Below are positions 27,568-36,238 of a stretch of 64,000 nt of DNA, piece after piece. Under the pieces are notes generated by a model. That model saw nothing but the letters and a program-made list of their open reading frames with translations, was not told the DNA's origin and ran no database searches. The DNA comes from Solirubrobacter soli DSM 22325. Lineage in GTDB: Bacteria; Actinomycetota; Thermoleophilia; Solirubrobacterales; Solirubrobacteraceae. Numbering within the stretch: position 1 is the stretch's first letter; each line of letters opens with the position of its first letter. The position numbers were made by a program, and so were the translations under genes. The stretch is from positions 148,761-212,760 of the forward strand of contig NZ_KE384074.1 of NCBI RefSeq assembly GCF_000423665.1, in the 5' to 3' direction.

Positions 27568-28391
27568 AGCTCGCGCTCCGCCAGGTACGTCGACGAGGCC
27601 TCGTACGCGCGGTCGATGCTCTCCCCCACGCCCGCCTGGACGCGGTAGCGCAGCGCCGAGAGGTCGTTGTACTTCGGCGGCTCCGGCTGGCCGGTCGGCA
27701 GCACGTGGATCTCGACGTTCTCAGGCAGCGACGCGAGGTCGCCGAGGAAGCGGTGCCGGCGCGCGATCTCGAACGCCACCAGCGCGACCTCCCACGGCCA
27801 GCGCGGCGGCTCCAGCGGGCGGTCGAGCCGGCCGACGTGCATGACGAAGATGCGCGTCGCGCCGAGCTGCACGGCCCGATCGACCGGGATGCTGTTGACG
27901 ATCCCGCCGTCGATGTAGTGCTCGCCGCGCACCTCGACCGGCGGCAGGATGCCGGGCACCGCGGCGCTGGCGAGGACCGCGTCCACCACCGGGCCGTCGA
28001 TGAACCAGTGCTCGGCGGCGCGCTCGATCGAGGCCGCGACGCACTGGAAGCGCACCGGCAGATCCTGGATCAGCGCGATCGGGAGCGCCTCGGTGATCGT
28101 GGCCCGCAACGCGTCGTTGCCGTGCAGGTGGGTGCCGGTGCGGGCGAGCGTGGCGAGGCGGTTGAAGAACGAGCCGGCGAAGACGTCCGAGCGCTCGATG
28201 TCCGACCAGGTGGCCTGCAGCCGCGCGACCATCGCGGTCGTCGGCTCCGACGCCACGGCGGCGCCGTTGATCGCCCCCACGCTGGTCCCGACCACGAGGT
28301 CGGGCGTGATCCCCCGCTCGAGCAGCGCGCGCAGCATCCCCACCTCGCTTGCCCCGAGCTGCCCTCCGCCGCCGAGCACGAACGCGTCCAT
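27564..28391 (-). CDS. patatin-like phospholipase
   Basis: All patatin signatures are present in 275 residues: the oxyanion loop GGGGQLGASEVGML (about 7-20), the nucleophile elbow GTSVG with Ser at about residue 42, and YIDGGIVNSIP with the dyad Asp near residue 162. The protein has no signal peptide, so it acts in the cytoplasm or at the inner membrane face on acyl lipids. The start is 7 nt after TAGGTT on the minus strand. Confidence 0.92.
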   Translation of the reverse strand: MDAFVLGGGGQLGASEVGMLRALLERGITPDLVVGTSVGAINGAAVASEPTTAMVARLQATWSDIERSDVFAGSFFNRLATLARTGTHLHGNDALRATITEALPIALIQDLPVRFQCVAASIERAAEHWFIDGPVVDAVLASAAVPGILPPVEVRGEHYIDGGIVNSIPVDRAVQLGATRIFVMHVGRLDRPLEPPRWPWEVALVAFEIARRHRFLGDLASLPENVEIHVLPTGQPEPPKYNDLSALRYRVQAGVGESIDRAYEASSTYLAEREL

Positions 28392-28398
28392 GAGCCCG

Positions 28399-28404
28399 AA
28401 CCTA
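28399..28404 (-). promoter_or_regulatory. -10 element of the patatin/acyltransferase operon
   Basis: TAGGTT on the minus strand ends 7 nt before the ATG at 28391, a leaderless layout. No clear -35 is visible. Confidence 0.4.
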
Positions 28405-28408
28405 CCGG

Positions 28409-28951
28409 GTGGACGGATGGACGGGTTCGGCGGGCGGCCCGCAGTTCGTACGGTTGCGCACCGAAATGCTCGAGGTGCACATCGCGTACCCGCAGGACCC
28501 GCTCGCCGAGCACGCCCGCGCGCTCGAGCCGACGGCGTTCGAGGACGGATACGAGCGCGCTTCGCTGTTCTTCGTCGCGGTCGAGGACGGGCGCGTGGTC
28601 GGGATGATCCGCGTGATCGGAGACTCGCCCGCTGGGCTGAAGACCCTCAACGAGGTCGGTCCGGTGCCCGGATTGGACCCGTTCTTCACCTGGGACATGG
28701 CCTCGTCCGTGTCCGAGGACGCGGTGGTTCGCCATGCGCTGTACTCGGCGTTCCTGCGTGAAGGCCTCCGTCAGGGGGTCTACGCGGCGGTCGCGAAGAT
28801 CGACGGCCAGGCCGTGGTGACGCGGCTGCGGCAGGTCCCCGCGATCCTCGCCGGGGACCCGCCGCTCTATGACCGCATCGTCCTGGGGACGGGCTTCGCG
28901 CGCCCGGTCAGGTTCCCCGCCCGACGCGAGCTCGCGCCGGCGCTCCGCTGA
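28409..28951 (+). CDS. GNAT-like acyltransferase fold protein, unknown substrate
   Basis: The protein has the general look of a GNAT or autoinducer-synthase-like fold: an N-terminal helical part, then ASLFFVAVEDGRVVGMIRVIGDS, the central beta hairpin of GNAT domains, and a later helix with FLREGLRQGVYAAVAKI. The acetyl-CoA loop (Q/R-x-x-G-x-G/A) is not clear, so activity is uncertain. An internal ATG at 28466 is an alternative start. Its last 44 bp overlap the convergent secreted-protein gene, which is unusual for two real genes. Confidence 0.6.
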   Translation: MDGWTGSAGGPQFVRLRTEMLEVHIAYPQDPLAEHARALEPTAFEDGYERASLFFVAVEDGRVVGMIRVIGDSPAGLKTLNEVGPVPGLDPFFTWDMASSVSEDAVVRHALYSAFLREGLRQGVYAAVAKIDGQAVVTRLRQVPAILAGDPPLYDRIVLGTGFARPVRFPARRELAPALR

Positions 28952-31541
28952 CGCCGTTCTCCAGCACCGCCTTGACGCTGACCGTGCCGGTCGTGGCGCG
29001 CTTGACGCCGCCGACGGTCAGCGTGCGCTTGCGCGTGTGACGGACGATCCGGCGGCCGTCGGCGAGGCGGATCGTCGCCTCGTGCGTCCCGCGGTCCTTC
29101 CACGCGACGCGCACCCGCGTCCCGCGGTGGGTGACCCTCAGCCCGCGGGTCCTCCCCGGCCGCGCCGCCGCCGGCGCCGTGTAGCGGGCGACCTCGTACT
29201 CGCCACGGCCCTCGACGAGCGCGACGATCGTGCGCTCCTCGGCCGCGCCCGCCGCCGGGTGAAACGTCAGCTTGCCCTTGCCGTTCACGGTGCCGAGCGT
29301 GTTGCCGGTGCTCGCGCCGCGCTCGATGAACGTGACGCGCTGATCGGTCGCATACGTCAGCGCGCGCGTCTGGCCGCGGCCGGTGACCTTGGCCTGGAGC
29401 TTCGGCGGCTGCAGGCCCTCGGCGGACTTCAACGATCTCAGCGGTGCCGAGCCGGGCTCGACCACGACGCGCCAGCGGCCGGCGGACGGCTTGGCGATGA
29501 CGAACTGCGTCAGGTCCGCGCGCGGGTCTTTGAGGATCAGGAACGGCGCCTGCTCGACAGGCTTGAGACCGTCCGGAGCGGTGATCCGCTCGCCCTTCGG
29601 GCCGATCAGCGTGACCTTGGGCGGCGCGCCCTGACCTTGCGCGACGATCGTGGCGCCGGGGAGCCCGGCCGGGAAGTCGATCGCCCGCTCGGTCTCGATC
29701 TGCGCCGAGTGCGCGTTGATGTGCTCCTTGTACGAGCCGACGTCACAGCCGGCGAAGTACAGGGTCGGCAGCGGGTCGCCCCACGCGTAGCCGAAGCCGG
29801 GGTGCCAGTCGTCGAAGATGAGGTCGATCTTCAGGCAGACGGCGACGCCCTTGGAGGACACGAGCGCCTTCCCGCCCGCGCACCAGTCGACGAACTCCAG
29901 GCAGGCGTCGACGTAGGCGGTCGCGTTGAACTTCGGCGCGAGCATCTCGAACGACAGCCCGCCCTTGAGCGTCGCCAGGTCCTCGATCCCCCAGTCGAAC
30001 CGCGCGTGCATGCGGGTGTAGCCGTTGGTGTGGACCTCCATCTCGGCCTTGGCAAGCGGGATCTCGACGAGGCTGACGTCGCCGAACGCGCGGAAGACCG
30101 TGGGACGGTCGGCGTACGTGGCGACGCCGAGGCCGGCGTCGAGCCGGATCGCGGCCGCGCCGAGCACGGTCGGGCCGGCGGTCAGCCCGACCTCGCCGCA
30201 CAGCGCGAACGTCGGGATGCCGTGGTCGATGCGCAGGTCGTCGACGTCGAACCAGCGGCCCGTGATGTCGTGCAGCATCTTGCGCATGTCGATCGTCTCG
30301 ATGCCGGTCTTCCCCACGCATTGGCTCTGCTTGGGCTTGAGCTCGACGCGGAACGCGATCCGCTGAAGGAAGATCGGGCCGAGCGGGCCGATGCCCGGCG
30401 ACGGGAACGTCAGCGAGGCCCCCGCGTGCTCGAAGTCGCCGTTGCGGATGCCGGCGTCGCCGTCGATCCGGGCCGCGATCGGCTCGGGCAGGGCGACGCC
30501 CGCGCTGATCGTCCACAGGTCCTCGCCGTCGAACGCGACGTCGAGGTGGTCGAGGCCGATCGGACCGATCTTCGCGTCCCGGACGGAGAAGTGCAGCGGC
30601 TCGGACGCGGCCGCGGCGGCCTTGCCGGGGGTGAGGACGATCGGGTCGTCGGAGGTCGGGCCGCCGAACTGGGTCGGGAGCGCGACCCGCACGCCGAGCT
30701 TGGAGGAGCTCTTGTCGGCGCTCAGCTCGGCGGTGGCGCCGGTGATCTCCAGGCCGTTGAGGCGACCGGTGGGCTTGACGCCGGTGAGGTGGATGCCGTC
30801 GGCGAGGCCCCAGGCGAAGTTCCCGTCGAGCAGCGTGACGGGCGCGCCTTTGGCGGTGAAGGTCACCTTCGCGCCGGTCGAGGAGATGCGGTCCTTGGCG
30901 ATCGTCACGGTGCGGCCGGCGGCCGGTGTGATCGTCATGCCGTTGACCGTGATCGGGTCCTTGGAGGTCCACTGCTGCTTGCGGTGGCGCATGCAGAGGC
31001 CGGTGGCCCTCAGACGTCCGAGCTGGACGGTGGATTCACACGTCGGCTCGAGCAGCCGCAGCGTGATCGAGGTCTCCGCGGTCGCTCCCCTGTCGTCGGT
31101 CACCTGCAGGCGGACGGTCCGCTTGCGGTCGTCGACGAGCTCGTGGGGCGTGAAGGTGTGGGTGAGCGTCGGGCCGGCCTCCAGCGTCACGCCCTCGACG
31201 GTCCACTCGTAGCGCACGATCGTGCCGTCCGGGTCGTGGCTCGGCGTGCCGTCGAGTGTGTGCGGCCGCTCCTCGCGGGCGTAGAGGCCGGAGCAGACCC
31301 CGCCCGGCTGACAGCCGGTGGCGATCTGCGCGACGGGCGGTTGATTGGTCGACGTCGGCTCGGGCGGAGTGGGCGTGGCCGTCGCCGTCGGCGTCGGTGT
31401 GGGGGTCGGCGTGGGTGTGGGTGTCGGTGTCGGCGCGGTCGAGGTCGGCTCAGGCGTCGGCGTGCGCGTCTGCCCCTGCGCCGGTGCGGAGACCAGCAGC
31501 AGGAGCGCGAGCGCCACCGCCAGGATCAGTTTCGGGTTCAT
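28908..31541 (-). CDS. large secreted PKD-domain protein of unknown function
   Basis: The 877-residue protein starts with a signal peptide (about 1-23) followed by about 45 residues of Pro-Thr repeats. A PKD-like beta domain comes next, with DGTIVRYEWTVEGV and VRLQVTDDRGATAET. The long middle (about 170-640) has repeating beta-rich stretches and several Cys pairs and belongs to no family I recognise. The end (about 780-877) resembles a fibronectin-like domain with an Arg/Lys-rich strand (VTHRGTRVRVAWKD). ATG 31541 is preferred to one 12 codons earlier because the signal peptide begins there. Likely a wall or extracellular matrix protein. Confidence 0.85.
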   Translation of the reverse strand: MNPKLILAVALALLLLVSAPAQGQTRTPTPEPTSTAPTPTPTPTPTPTPTPTATATPTPPEPTSTNQPPVAQIATGCQPGGVCSGLYAREERPHTLDGTPSHDPDGTIVRYEWTVEGVTLEAGPTLTHTFTPHELVDDRKRTVRLQVTDDRGATAETSITLRLLEPTCESTVQLGRLRATGLCMRHRKQQWTSKDPITVNGMTITPAAGRTVTIAKDRISSTGAKVTFTAKGAPVTLLDGNFAWGLADGIHLTGVKPTGRLNGLEITGATAELSADKSSSKLGVRVALPTQFGGPTSDDPIVLTPGKAAAAASEPLHFSVRDAKIGPIGLDHLDVAFDGEDLWTISAGVALPEPIAARIDGDAGIRNGDFEHAGASLTFPSPGIGPLGPIFLQRIAFRVELKPKQSQCVGKTGIETIDMRKMLHDITGRWFDVDDLRIDHGIPTFALCGEVGLTAGPTVLGAAAIRLDAGLGVATYADRPTVFRAFGDVSLVEIPLAKAEMEVHTNGYTRMHARFDWGIEDLATLKGGLSFEMLAPKFNATAYVDACLEFVDWCAGGKALVSSKGVAVCLKIDLIFDDWHPGFGYAWGDPLPTLYFAGCDVGSYKEHINAHSAQIETERAIDFPAGLPGATIVAQGQGAPPKVTLIGPKGERITAPDGLKPVEQAPFLILKDPRADLTQFVIAKPSAGRWRVVVEPGSAPLRSLKSAEGLQPPKLQAKVTGRGQTRALTYATDQRVTFIERGASTGNTLGTVNGKGKLTFHPAAGAAEERTIVALVEGRGEYEVARYTAPAAARPGRTRGLRVTHRGTRVRVAWKDRGTHEATIRLADGRRIVRHTRKRTLTVGGVKRATTGTVSVKAVLENGVSGAPARARVGRGT

Positions 31542-31607
31542 GAACGAGACCGTCTCGAAACGGCCACGTGACGTCATCGGGCATCACCCTGAGCCGAGCA
31601 CCCTGAG

Positions 31608-31613
31608 TACGAT
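31608..31613 (+). promoter_or_regulatory. -10 element of the FHA-HTH gene
   Basis: TACGAT ends 6 nt before the ATG at 31620. The hexamer and the following CGCG match the LysR promoter at 23920 closely. A leaderless message is implied. Confidence 0.45.
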
Positions 31614-31619
31614 CGCGGG

Positions 31620-32288
31620 ATGGCCTTCCCTGCGCAGTCGGTCGCCGAGGTGCGGGCCCGCGCGGATGCGGAGCGCGGCGGACGGCCGTTCCTGCTCTAC
31701 CGCGACGCGGACGGCCGCCAGCAGGTCTTCGTCCTCACCGGCGACGGTGCCCCGGTGCCGATCGGGCGTCGCCCCGACAGCGGGGTCACGCTCGGCTGGG
31801 ACCGCGAGATCTCACGCGTGCACGCGGTGCTCGAGCCGGTCGGCGGCGCGTGGACGCTCGTGGACGATGGGCTCTCGAGCAACGGCACGTTCGTCAACGG
31901 CACGCGGGTCGTCGCGCGGCGCCGGCTCGACGACGGCGACGTGATCGCCTGCGGCAGCGTGCAGCTCACCTTCCGCAGCCCGGACGCGACGCTCGACGAC
32001 GAGACGCACCGGGTCATGCGCGTGGCTCCGAGTGCGCTCTCACCCGCGCAGCGGCGCGTGCTGGTCGAGCTCTGCCGCCCGCTCCAGGACACGCCCTACG
32101 GTCCCCCGGCGACCAACAAGGCGATCGCCGCACAGCTGCATCTGAGCGTCGACGCGGTCAAGACGCATCTGCGACGCGTGGCCGACGTGCTCGAGATCGA
32201 GGACCTCCCGCAGAACCAGAAGCGCGCGCAGCTGGCCTGGAAGGCGCTCAACGCCGGGATCGTCACCACGCGCGACTTCCAGGGGTGA
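31620..32288 (+). CDS. FHA-domain protein with C-terminal HTH-like region
   Basis: An FHA domain occupies about residues 45-118: IGRRPDSGVTLGWDREISRVHA with the conserved Gly-Arg and Ser-Arg-x-His, then LSSNGTFVNGTRV. FHA domains bind phosphothreonine. The C-terminal part (about 138-205) reads LSPAQRRVLVELCRPL, then ATNKAIAAQLHLSVDAVKTHLRRV, a LuxR-like helix-turn-helix. The 222-residue protein may therefore be a kinase-controlled DNA-binding protein. A Ser/Thr kinase gene lies 0.6 kb downstream on the other strand and is a candidate partner; that pairing is inference. Confidence 0.88.
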   Translation: MAFPAQSVAEVRARADAERGGRPFLLYRDADGRQQVFVLTGDGAPVPIGRRPDSGVTLGWDREISRVHAVLEPVGGAWTLVDDGLSSNGTFVNGTRVVARRRLDDGDVIACGSVQLTFRSPDATLDDETHRVMRVAPSALSPAQRRVLVELCRPLQDTPYGPPATNKAIAAQLHLSVDAVKTHLRRVADVLEIEDLPQNQKRAQLAWKALNAGIVTTRDFQG

Positions 32289-32402
32289 CGAAAGCGCCAC
32301 CCACGCCACCCCTGAGGGCGCGCGACTGACCCCCTAGGGCCTCTGGCCGGCAGGCCGCCGTGACGAGATCGTCATCGCGTCCCCCGACCAGGAGTCACGC
32401 GA

Positions 32403-32942
32403 ATGTCCCCCAAGCTCCTCTGCCGTGCCGCCGCCGCGGCCCTGCTCGCCGCGGCCGTCGTCGCCGCCCCGGCGCACGCAGCGGCCGGCAAGCCCGCCGC
32501 CAAGCCGCGCTACCAGGTCCAGACCGAGACCGGCAAGGCGCCGCTCACGTTCAAGAACAAGGCCACGTTCGAGGCCTACGTGCGCGACACGATGAAGCTC
32601 GATCTCTCCAAGGCGCCGCGCAAGGCCACCAAGCCCAAGGCCAAGGCGACGTGGAACGGCGACTACGCCACCTTCTACCAGCACTACGACGGCTACGGCT
32701 GGGCGTTCAACATCAACTCCGGCTACGGCGAGAGCGATCTCTACCGGGTCGGCTGCTTCCTCTGGTTCTGCTCGAACTACAACGACGCGATCTCGTCGGT
32801 CTACACCCACGGCGTCCCCGCCGTCCTGTACTCCGAGACCGGCTACCGCGGCAGCGTCTTCGTCGTCGGCGCCAATGTGAAGACCAACATCCCGTACTGG
32901 TTCAACGACTACGCGTCCTCCGCGTACGTCTACTGGTCCTGA
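32403..32942 (+). CDS. secreted beta/gamma-crystallin-like protein
   Basis: The 179-residue protein has a signal peptide (about 1-27) and a Lys/Pro-rich spacer to about residue 80. An aromatic beta domain follows: ATFYQHYDGYGWAFNI, NDAISSVYT and VLYSETGYRGSVFVVG repeat the crystallin-type Greek-key pattern (aromatic, Gly, then Asn-Asp-x-Ile-Ser-Ser). Such domains often bind calcium. A Shine-Dalgarno (AGGAG) sits 9 nt before the ATG. The end overlaps the convergent kinase gene by 13 bp. Confidence 0.75.
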   Translation: MSPKLLCRAAAAALLAAAVVAAPAHAAAGKPAAKPRYQVQTETGKAPLTFKNKATFEAYVRDTMKLDLSKAPRKATKPKAKATWNGDYATFYQHYDGYGWAFNINSGYGESDLYRVGCFLWFCSNYNDAISSVYTHGVPAVLYSETGYRGSVFVVGANVKTNIPYWFNDYASSAYVYWS

Positions 32943-35900
32943 ATCAGCCGCACCATCGACGTGATCCCGCTCGCCGCGTTGCGCGCGAGCGCGAGCGCGA
33001 CGTGCTCGTCCGCCGCGGCCGCATCGCCGGCCGCGGCGGCCAGCAGCGCGAGATAGCGCTCGGCCGAGCCCCAGCAGGTCGCCATGCCCACCATCACGTT
33101 GCGCTCGCGGTGCGGCAGGATCAGCGCGTACAGGACACGAGCGCGCTCGGCATCGCCGAGCAGCGCGCAAACCTCGCCCAGCAGGCAGATCGCGCTGAAC
33201 CACAGGATGTCGCGCGGGACCGCCGCGAACCCGTCGCCGGCCAGGGCCTCGAACTCGCGCCGGCAGCCGTCGCGGTCGCCCGCGCGGCCGAGCGCGAGCG
33301 CCAGGGCGGGCCGGTAGAGGACCAGGTGCGGGTTCGCCTCCACCGCCCCGGCGAGCATCGGGGCGAGCCCCGCGATCGCGCCCTGACGGTAGGCGAGCGC
33401 GAGCCGCTGCGCCGCGTACTCGGTGTCCGCCTCGGGCGCCAGCGCGCGGCGCCCTAGCTCGTGGACGCGTTCGATCAGCGTGTCCGCCGTCTCCAACTCG
33501 TCGGCCATCTGCGCCCACACGAGGTCCCAGCGCAGCGCGTCGTAGGCCAACCGCGGCTGGCGACGCTCCGCCGCGAGCGCGGCGAGCCGGGAGTGCGCGG
33601 TCCGCGCCGCGGCGACCTCGCCGCCTTCGATCAGGTCGTACACGCGCCAGTGGAGCGCGAGCCCTTCGAGCTCGCGGTCGGCGATCGACAGCGCCAATTC
33701 GAGCAACTCGCTCCCGAGCGCCAGGCGCTCGTCCAGGTGCGAGATGTGAAAGCGCGCACCGTGGCGGCTCTCGATGGCGGCCACGAGCGCGACCGGGTCC
33801 CCGCTCGCCTGGGCCGCCGCGAGCGCCCGGGCGCTCAGGTCGTTCACCCGCGCCTCGCCGGCCGCGAAGTGCAGCGCGTTCGCCAGCGCCGCGAGCACGC
33901 GCGCCGCCAGGGCGCCCGAGCAGCCGTGCAGCGCCTCTTCGAGCAGCGCAACGGGGCCCGTGTCGATCGACGCGCCCTGCACGCCGCGGCCGGCCAGCCC
34001 GAGCGCCGCCTCGGCCAGCCGGTCGCCGTCGCCGGCTTCGCGCGCCAGACCGGCCGCAGCGCGAAACGTCGTCGCCGCCGCCGGGTCGCCCGCCCGCTGC
34101 TCGGCCGCGCCCAGCGCCACCAGCAGCGCGGCGTCCTGCCGCTCCGCCGCCGCGACCCGCAGATGCGCGACCGCCTCGTCGTAGGCCAGCGATGCGGTCG
34201 CCTGCTCGGCCGCCAGGACCGAGTACCGGACGGCGGCGCCGCCCGTGTCGAGGTGGCGGGCCGCGCGGAAGTGGTGCGCCAGCTCGGCCGCGGGCGCGCG
34301 ACCCTCGAGCGCGAGCGCGATCCGGTGGTGGGCGCGGACGCGACGGCTCGTGCTCTGGCGCTCGTAGAGCGTCTCGCGCACCAGCGCGTGCACGAACGCG
34401 AAGCGGTCGGGCACGTCGGGCAGCTCGCGCACCAGCCCCGCCGCGACGGCGTCCTCGAGCCCCGAGATCAGCTCCTCCTCCGGCGCGTCGACGAGGGCCT
34501 CGATCACGTCCAACCCGAACTCGCGGCCGACCACCGAGGCCAGCGTGAGCACCTCCACCGTGGTCGCGTCCAGCCGCGACAGCCGTGAAGCGATCAGCGC
34601 CTTCACGCTCTCCGGGACCTCCAGCGCGTCGAGATCACCGCCCGCGTCGGCGAGGCTGCGGAGCGTCTCCTGGATGAAGAAGGGGTTCCCGTCGGTGCGT
34701 TCGAGCAGGCTCGCGACATCGTGCTCGGCGCCGACGAGCGCCCGGACCTCGGTCGCGTCGAGCCCGCCCAGCGCGATCCGCTCCCAGTCGCGATAGAGCG
34801 CCGCCATCGCCGGCGCGGGCTCGCGCACCGTGCCGATCACGAGCAGGCACGACGGCTCGGCGTCGCGCAGCAGATGCGTGAGCAGCCGGACGGTCGACGC
34901 GTCCGCCCACTGCAGGTCGTCGAGCACGAGCACGACCGGCCCGAGCGAGTCGAGCACGCGCGCGACCGCCGCGAACAGCCGGTAGCGACGCATCTCGGGG
35001 TCGTCGGCGATCGAGTCGCGGACGCGGTGGCGCAACGCCGGGATCAGCCGCGCCAGCTCCTGCAACTCGGGCTCCAACCCGGTCGGCAGCTCAAGGTCGT
35101 TCCCGGCGGCGAAGTGGCGTGAGAGAGCGGTGACGAACGGCTGGTAGGGCACGAGCGAGTCCGCGTCGGAGCGCCCGTGCAGGACGACGGCGCCGGTGCG
35201 CCGAGCGGCCTCCAGCGCCAGCCGCGTCTTGCCGATCCCGGGCTCGCCCGCGAGCAGGACGAACTGCCGGCGGCGTTGCGCGACCAGCGCGAACTTGTGC
35301 TCGATCCGGTCCAGCGGCCCGGCGCGGCCGACGAACCCGGTCCCCGGCTCGACCGCGGCCAACGCGGCGCAGCCGAGCGCGCCCGCGGTCGCGTAGCGCT
35401 CGCCGGGCGCCTTCGCGAGCGCCCTGGCGACCACGGCCGACAGCTGTGCATGGCCGAGTTCGGGTGGCGGCGCCGTCAGGTGGGCGTGCAGCTTCGCGCC
35501 GAGGTTCTCGCGCGGGAACGGCACCGAGCCGGTGAGGGCGAAGTAGAGCACCGCGCCGAGCGCGTACACGTCCGTGCGCGCGTCGACCGGGCTCTCCTCG
35601 ATCTGTTCCGGCGCCATGTAGTCGAAGCTGCCGAGCATCGTTCCCGCCGCCGTGGAGGAACCGTCCGCGCGCGTCGTCAGCCCGAAGTCGGTCAGGATCG
35701 CCTGCTCGCCGTCCAGGAGCACGTTCGCGGGCTTGACGTCGCGGTGAACGACTCCGCACGCGTGGGCGGCGTCCAACGCGCCGGCGACCTGGGCCACCAC
35801 CGCGGCGGCGCGCGCGGGCGGGAGCGGCCCGTCGCGCGCGACGACCGTCGCGAGGTCGACGCCGTCGACGAAGCGCATCGTCACGTAGAGGCGGCCGTCC

Positions 35901-36145
35901 GCCTCGCCGGCGTGGTGGATCGCGACGACGTTGGGGTGCTGGATCGAGGCGGCGACTTCGGCCTCGCGCCGGAACCGCGCCCGGAACTCCTCGTCGGCCG
36001 ACAGCGCCGGGGCGATCACCTTCAGCGCGACCTCGCGCTTGAGCGGGATGTGCCGCGCCCGGTAGACGACGCCCATCCCTCCGCGTCCGGCCACCGCCAC
36101 GATCTCGTGCTCGGCGAAGGTGGAGCCGACCACCAGCTCGGTCAT
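32930..36145 (-). CDS. Ser/Thr protein kinase fused to AAA-type ATPase and TPR-like region
   Basis: This is a 1071-residue fusion. The kinase domain (about 12-265) has GRGGMG, K42 in VALKVI, HRDVKPANVLL with the catalytic D136, DFG at 153-155 and APEQ. An AAA_16-like ATPase follows (about 270-560) with Walker A GEPGIGKT (301-308) and Walker B VVLVLDDLQWAD (404-415). The rest (about 600-1060) is Ala/Leu-rich helical repeats, as in TPR scaffolds of LuxR-type ATPase regulators, but no DNA-binding domain follows. There is no membrane segment. It probably links phosphorylation to an ATP-driven signalling complex. Confidence 0.92.
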   Translation of the reverse strand: MTELVVGSTFAEHEIVAVAGRGGMGVVYRARHIPLKREVALKVIAPALSADEEFRARFRREAEVAASIQHPNVVAIHHAGEADGRLYVTMRFVDGVDLATVVARDGPLPPARAAAVVAQVAGALDAAHACGVVHRDVKPANVLLDGEQAILTDFGLTTRADGSSTAAGTMLGSFDYMAPEQIEESPVDARTDVYALGAVLYFALTGSVPFPRENLGAKLHAHLTAPPPELGHAQLSAVVARALAKAPGERYATAGALGCAALAAVEPGTGFVGRAGPLDRIEHKFALVAQRRRQFVLLAGEPGIGKTRLALEAARRTGAVVLHGRSDADSLVPYQPFVTALSRHFAAGNDLELPTGLEPELQELARLIPALRHRVRDSIADDPEMRRYRLFAAVARVLDSLGPVVLVLDDLQWADASTVRLLTHLLRDAEPSCLLVIGTVREPAPAMAALYRDWERIALGGLDATEVRALVGAEHDVASLLERTDGNPFFIQETLRSLADAGGDLDALEVPESVKALIASRLSRLDATTVEVLTLASVVGREFGLDVIEALVDAPEEELISGLEDAVAAGLVRELPDVPDRFAFVHALVRETLYERQSTSRRVRAHHRIALALEGRAPAAELAHHFRAARHLDTGGAAVRYSVLAAEQATASLAYDEAVAHLRVAAAERQDAALLVALGAAEQRAGDPAAATTFRAAAGLAREAGDGDRLAEAALGLAGRGVQGASIDTGPVALLEEALHGCSGALAARVLAALANALHFAAGEARVNDLSARALAAAQASGDPVALVAAIESRHGARFHISHLDERLALGSELLELALSIADRELEGLALHWRVYDLIEGGEVAAARTAHSRLAALAAERRQPRLAYDALRWDLVWAQMADELETADTLIERVHELGRRALAPEADTEYAAQRLALAYRQGAIAGLAPMLAGAVEANPHLVLYRPALALALGRAGDRDGCRREFEALAGDGFAAVPRDILWFSAICLLGEVCALLGDAERARVLYALILPHRERNVMVGMATCWGSAERYLALLAAAAGDAAAADEHVALALARNAASGITSMVRLIQDQ

Positions 36146-36199
36146 CGGAGCGATCCTCGCCGATCCGCGCCGCGTGGCGCAACCCCTCGGCGGATCAGG

Positions 36200-36227
36200 C
36201 CGCGCCCTCGGAGACCCGAGGGCGCGG
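36200..36227 (-). terminator. hairpin after the metalloprotease gene
   Basis: Perfect 12-bp arms, CCGCGCCCTCGG (36200-36211) and its complement (36216-36227), around AGAC. It is 12 bp downstream of the metalloprotease stop and before the kinase gene on the same strand. No T tract follows on that strand. Confidence 0.5.
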
Positions 36228-36238
36228 TTGTGCCGTCT

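Noticed and set aside
28869-31571. A 900-codon plus-strand frame opposite the PKD-domain gene
   Set aside because: Composition is shadow-like (Arg, Asp, Gly, Leu) and it has no recognisable motif; the minus frame has signal peptide, linker and domains.
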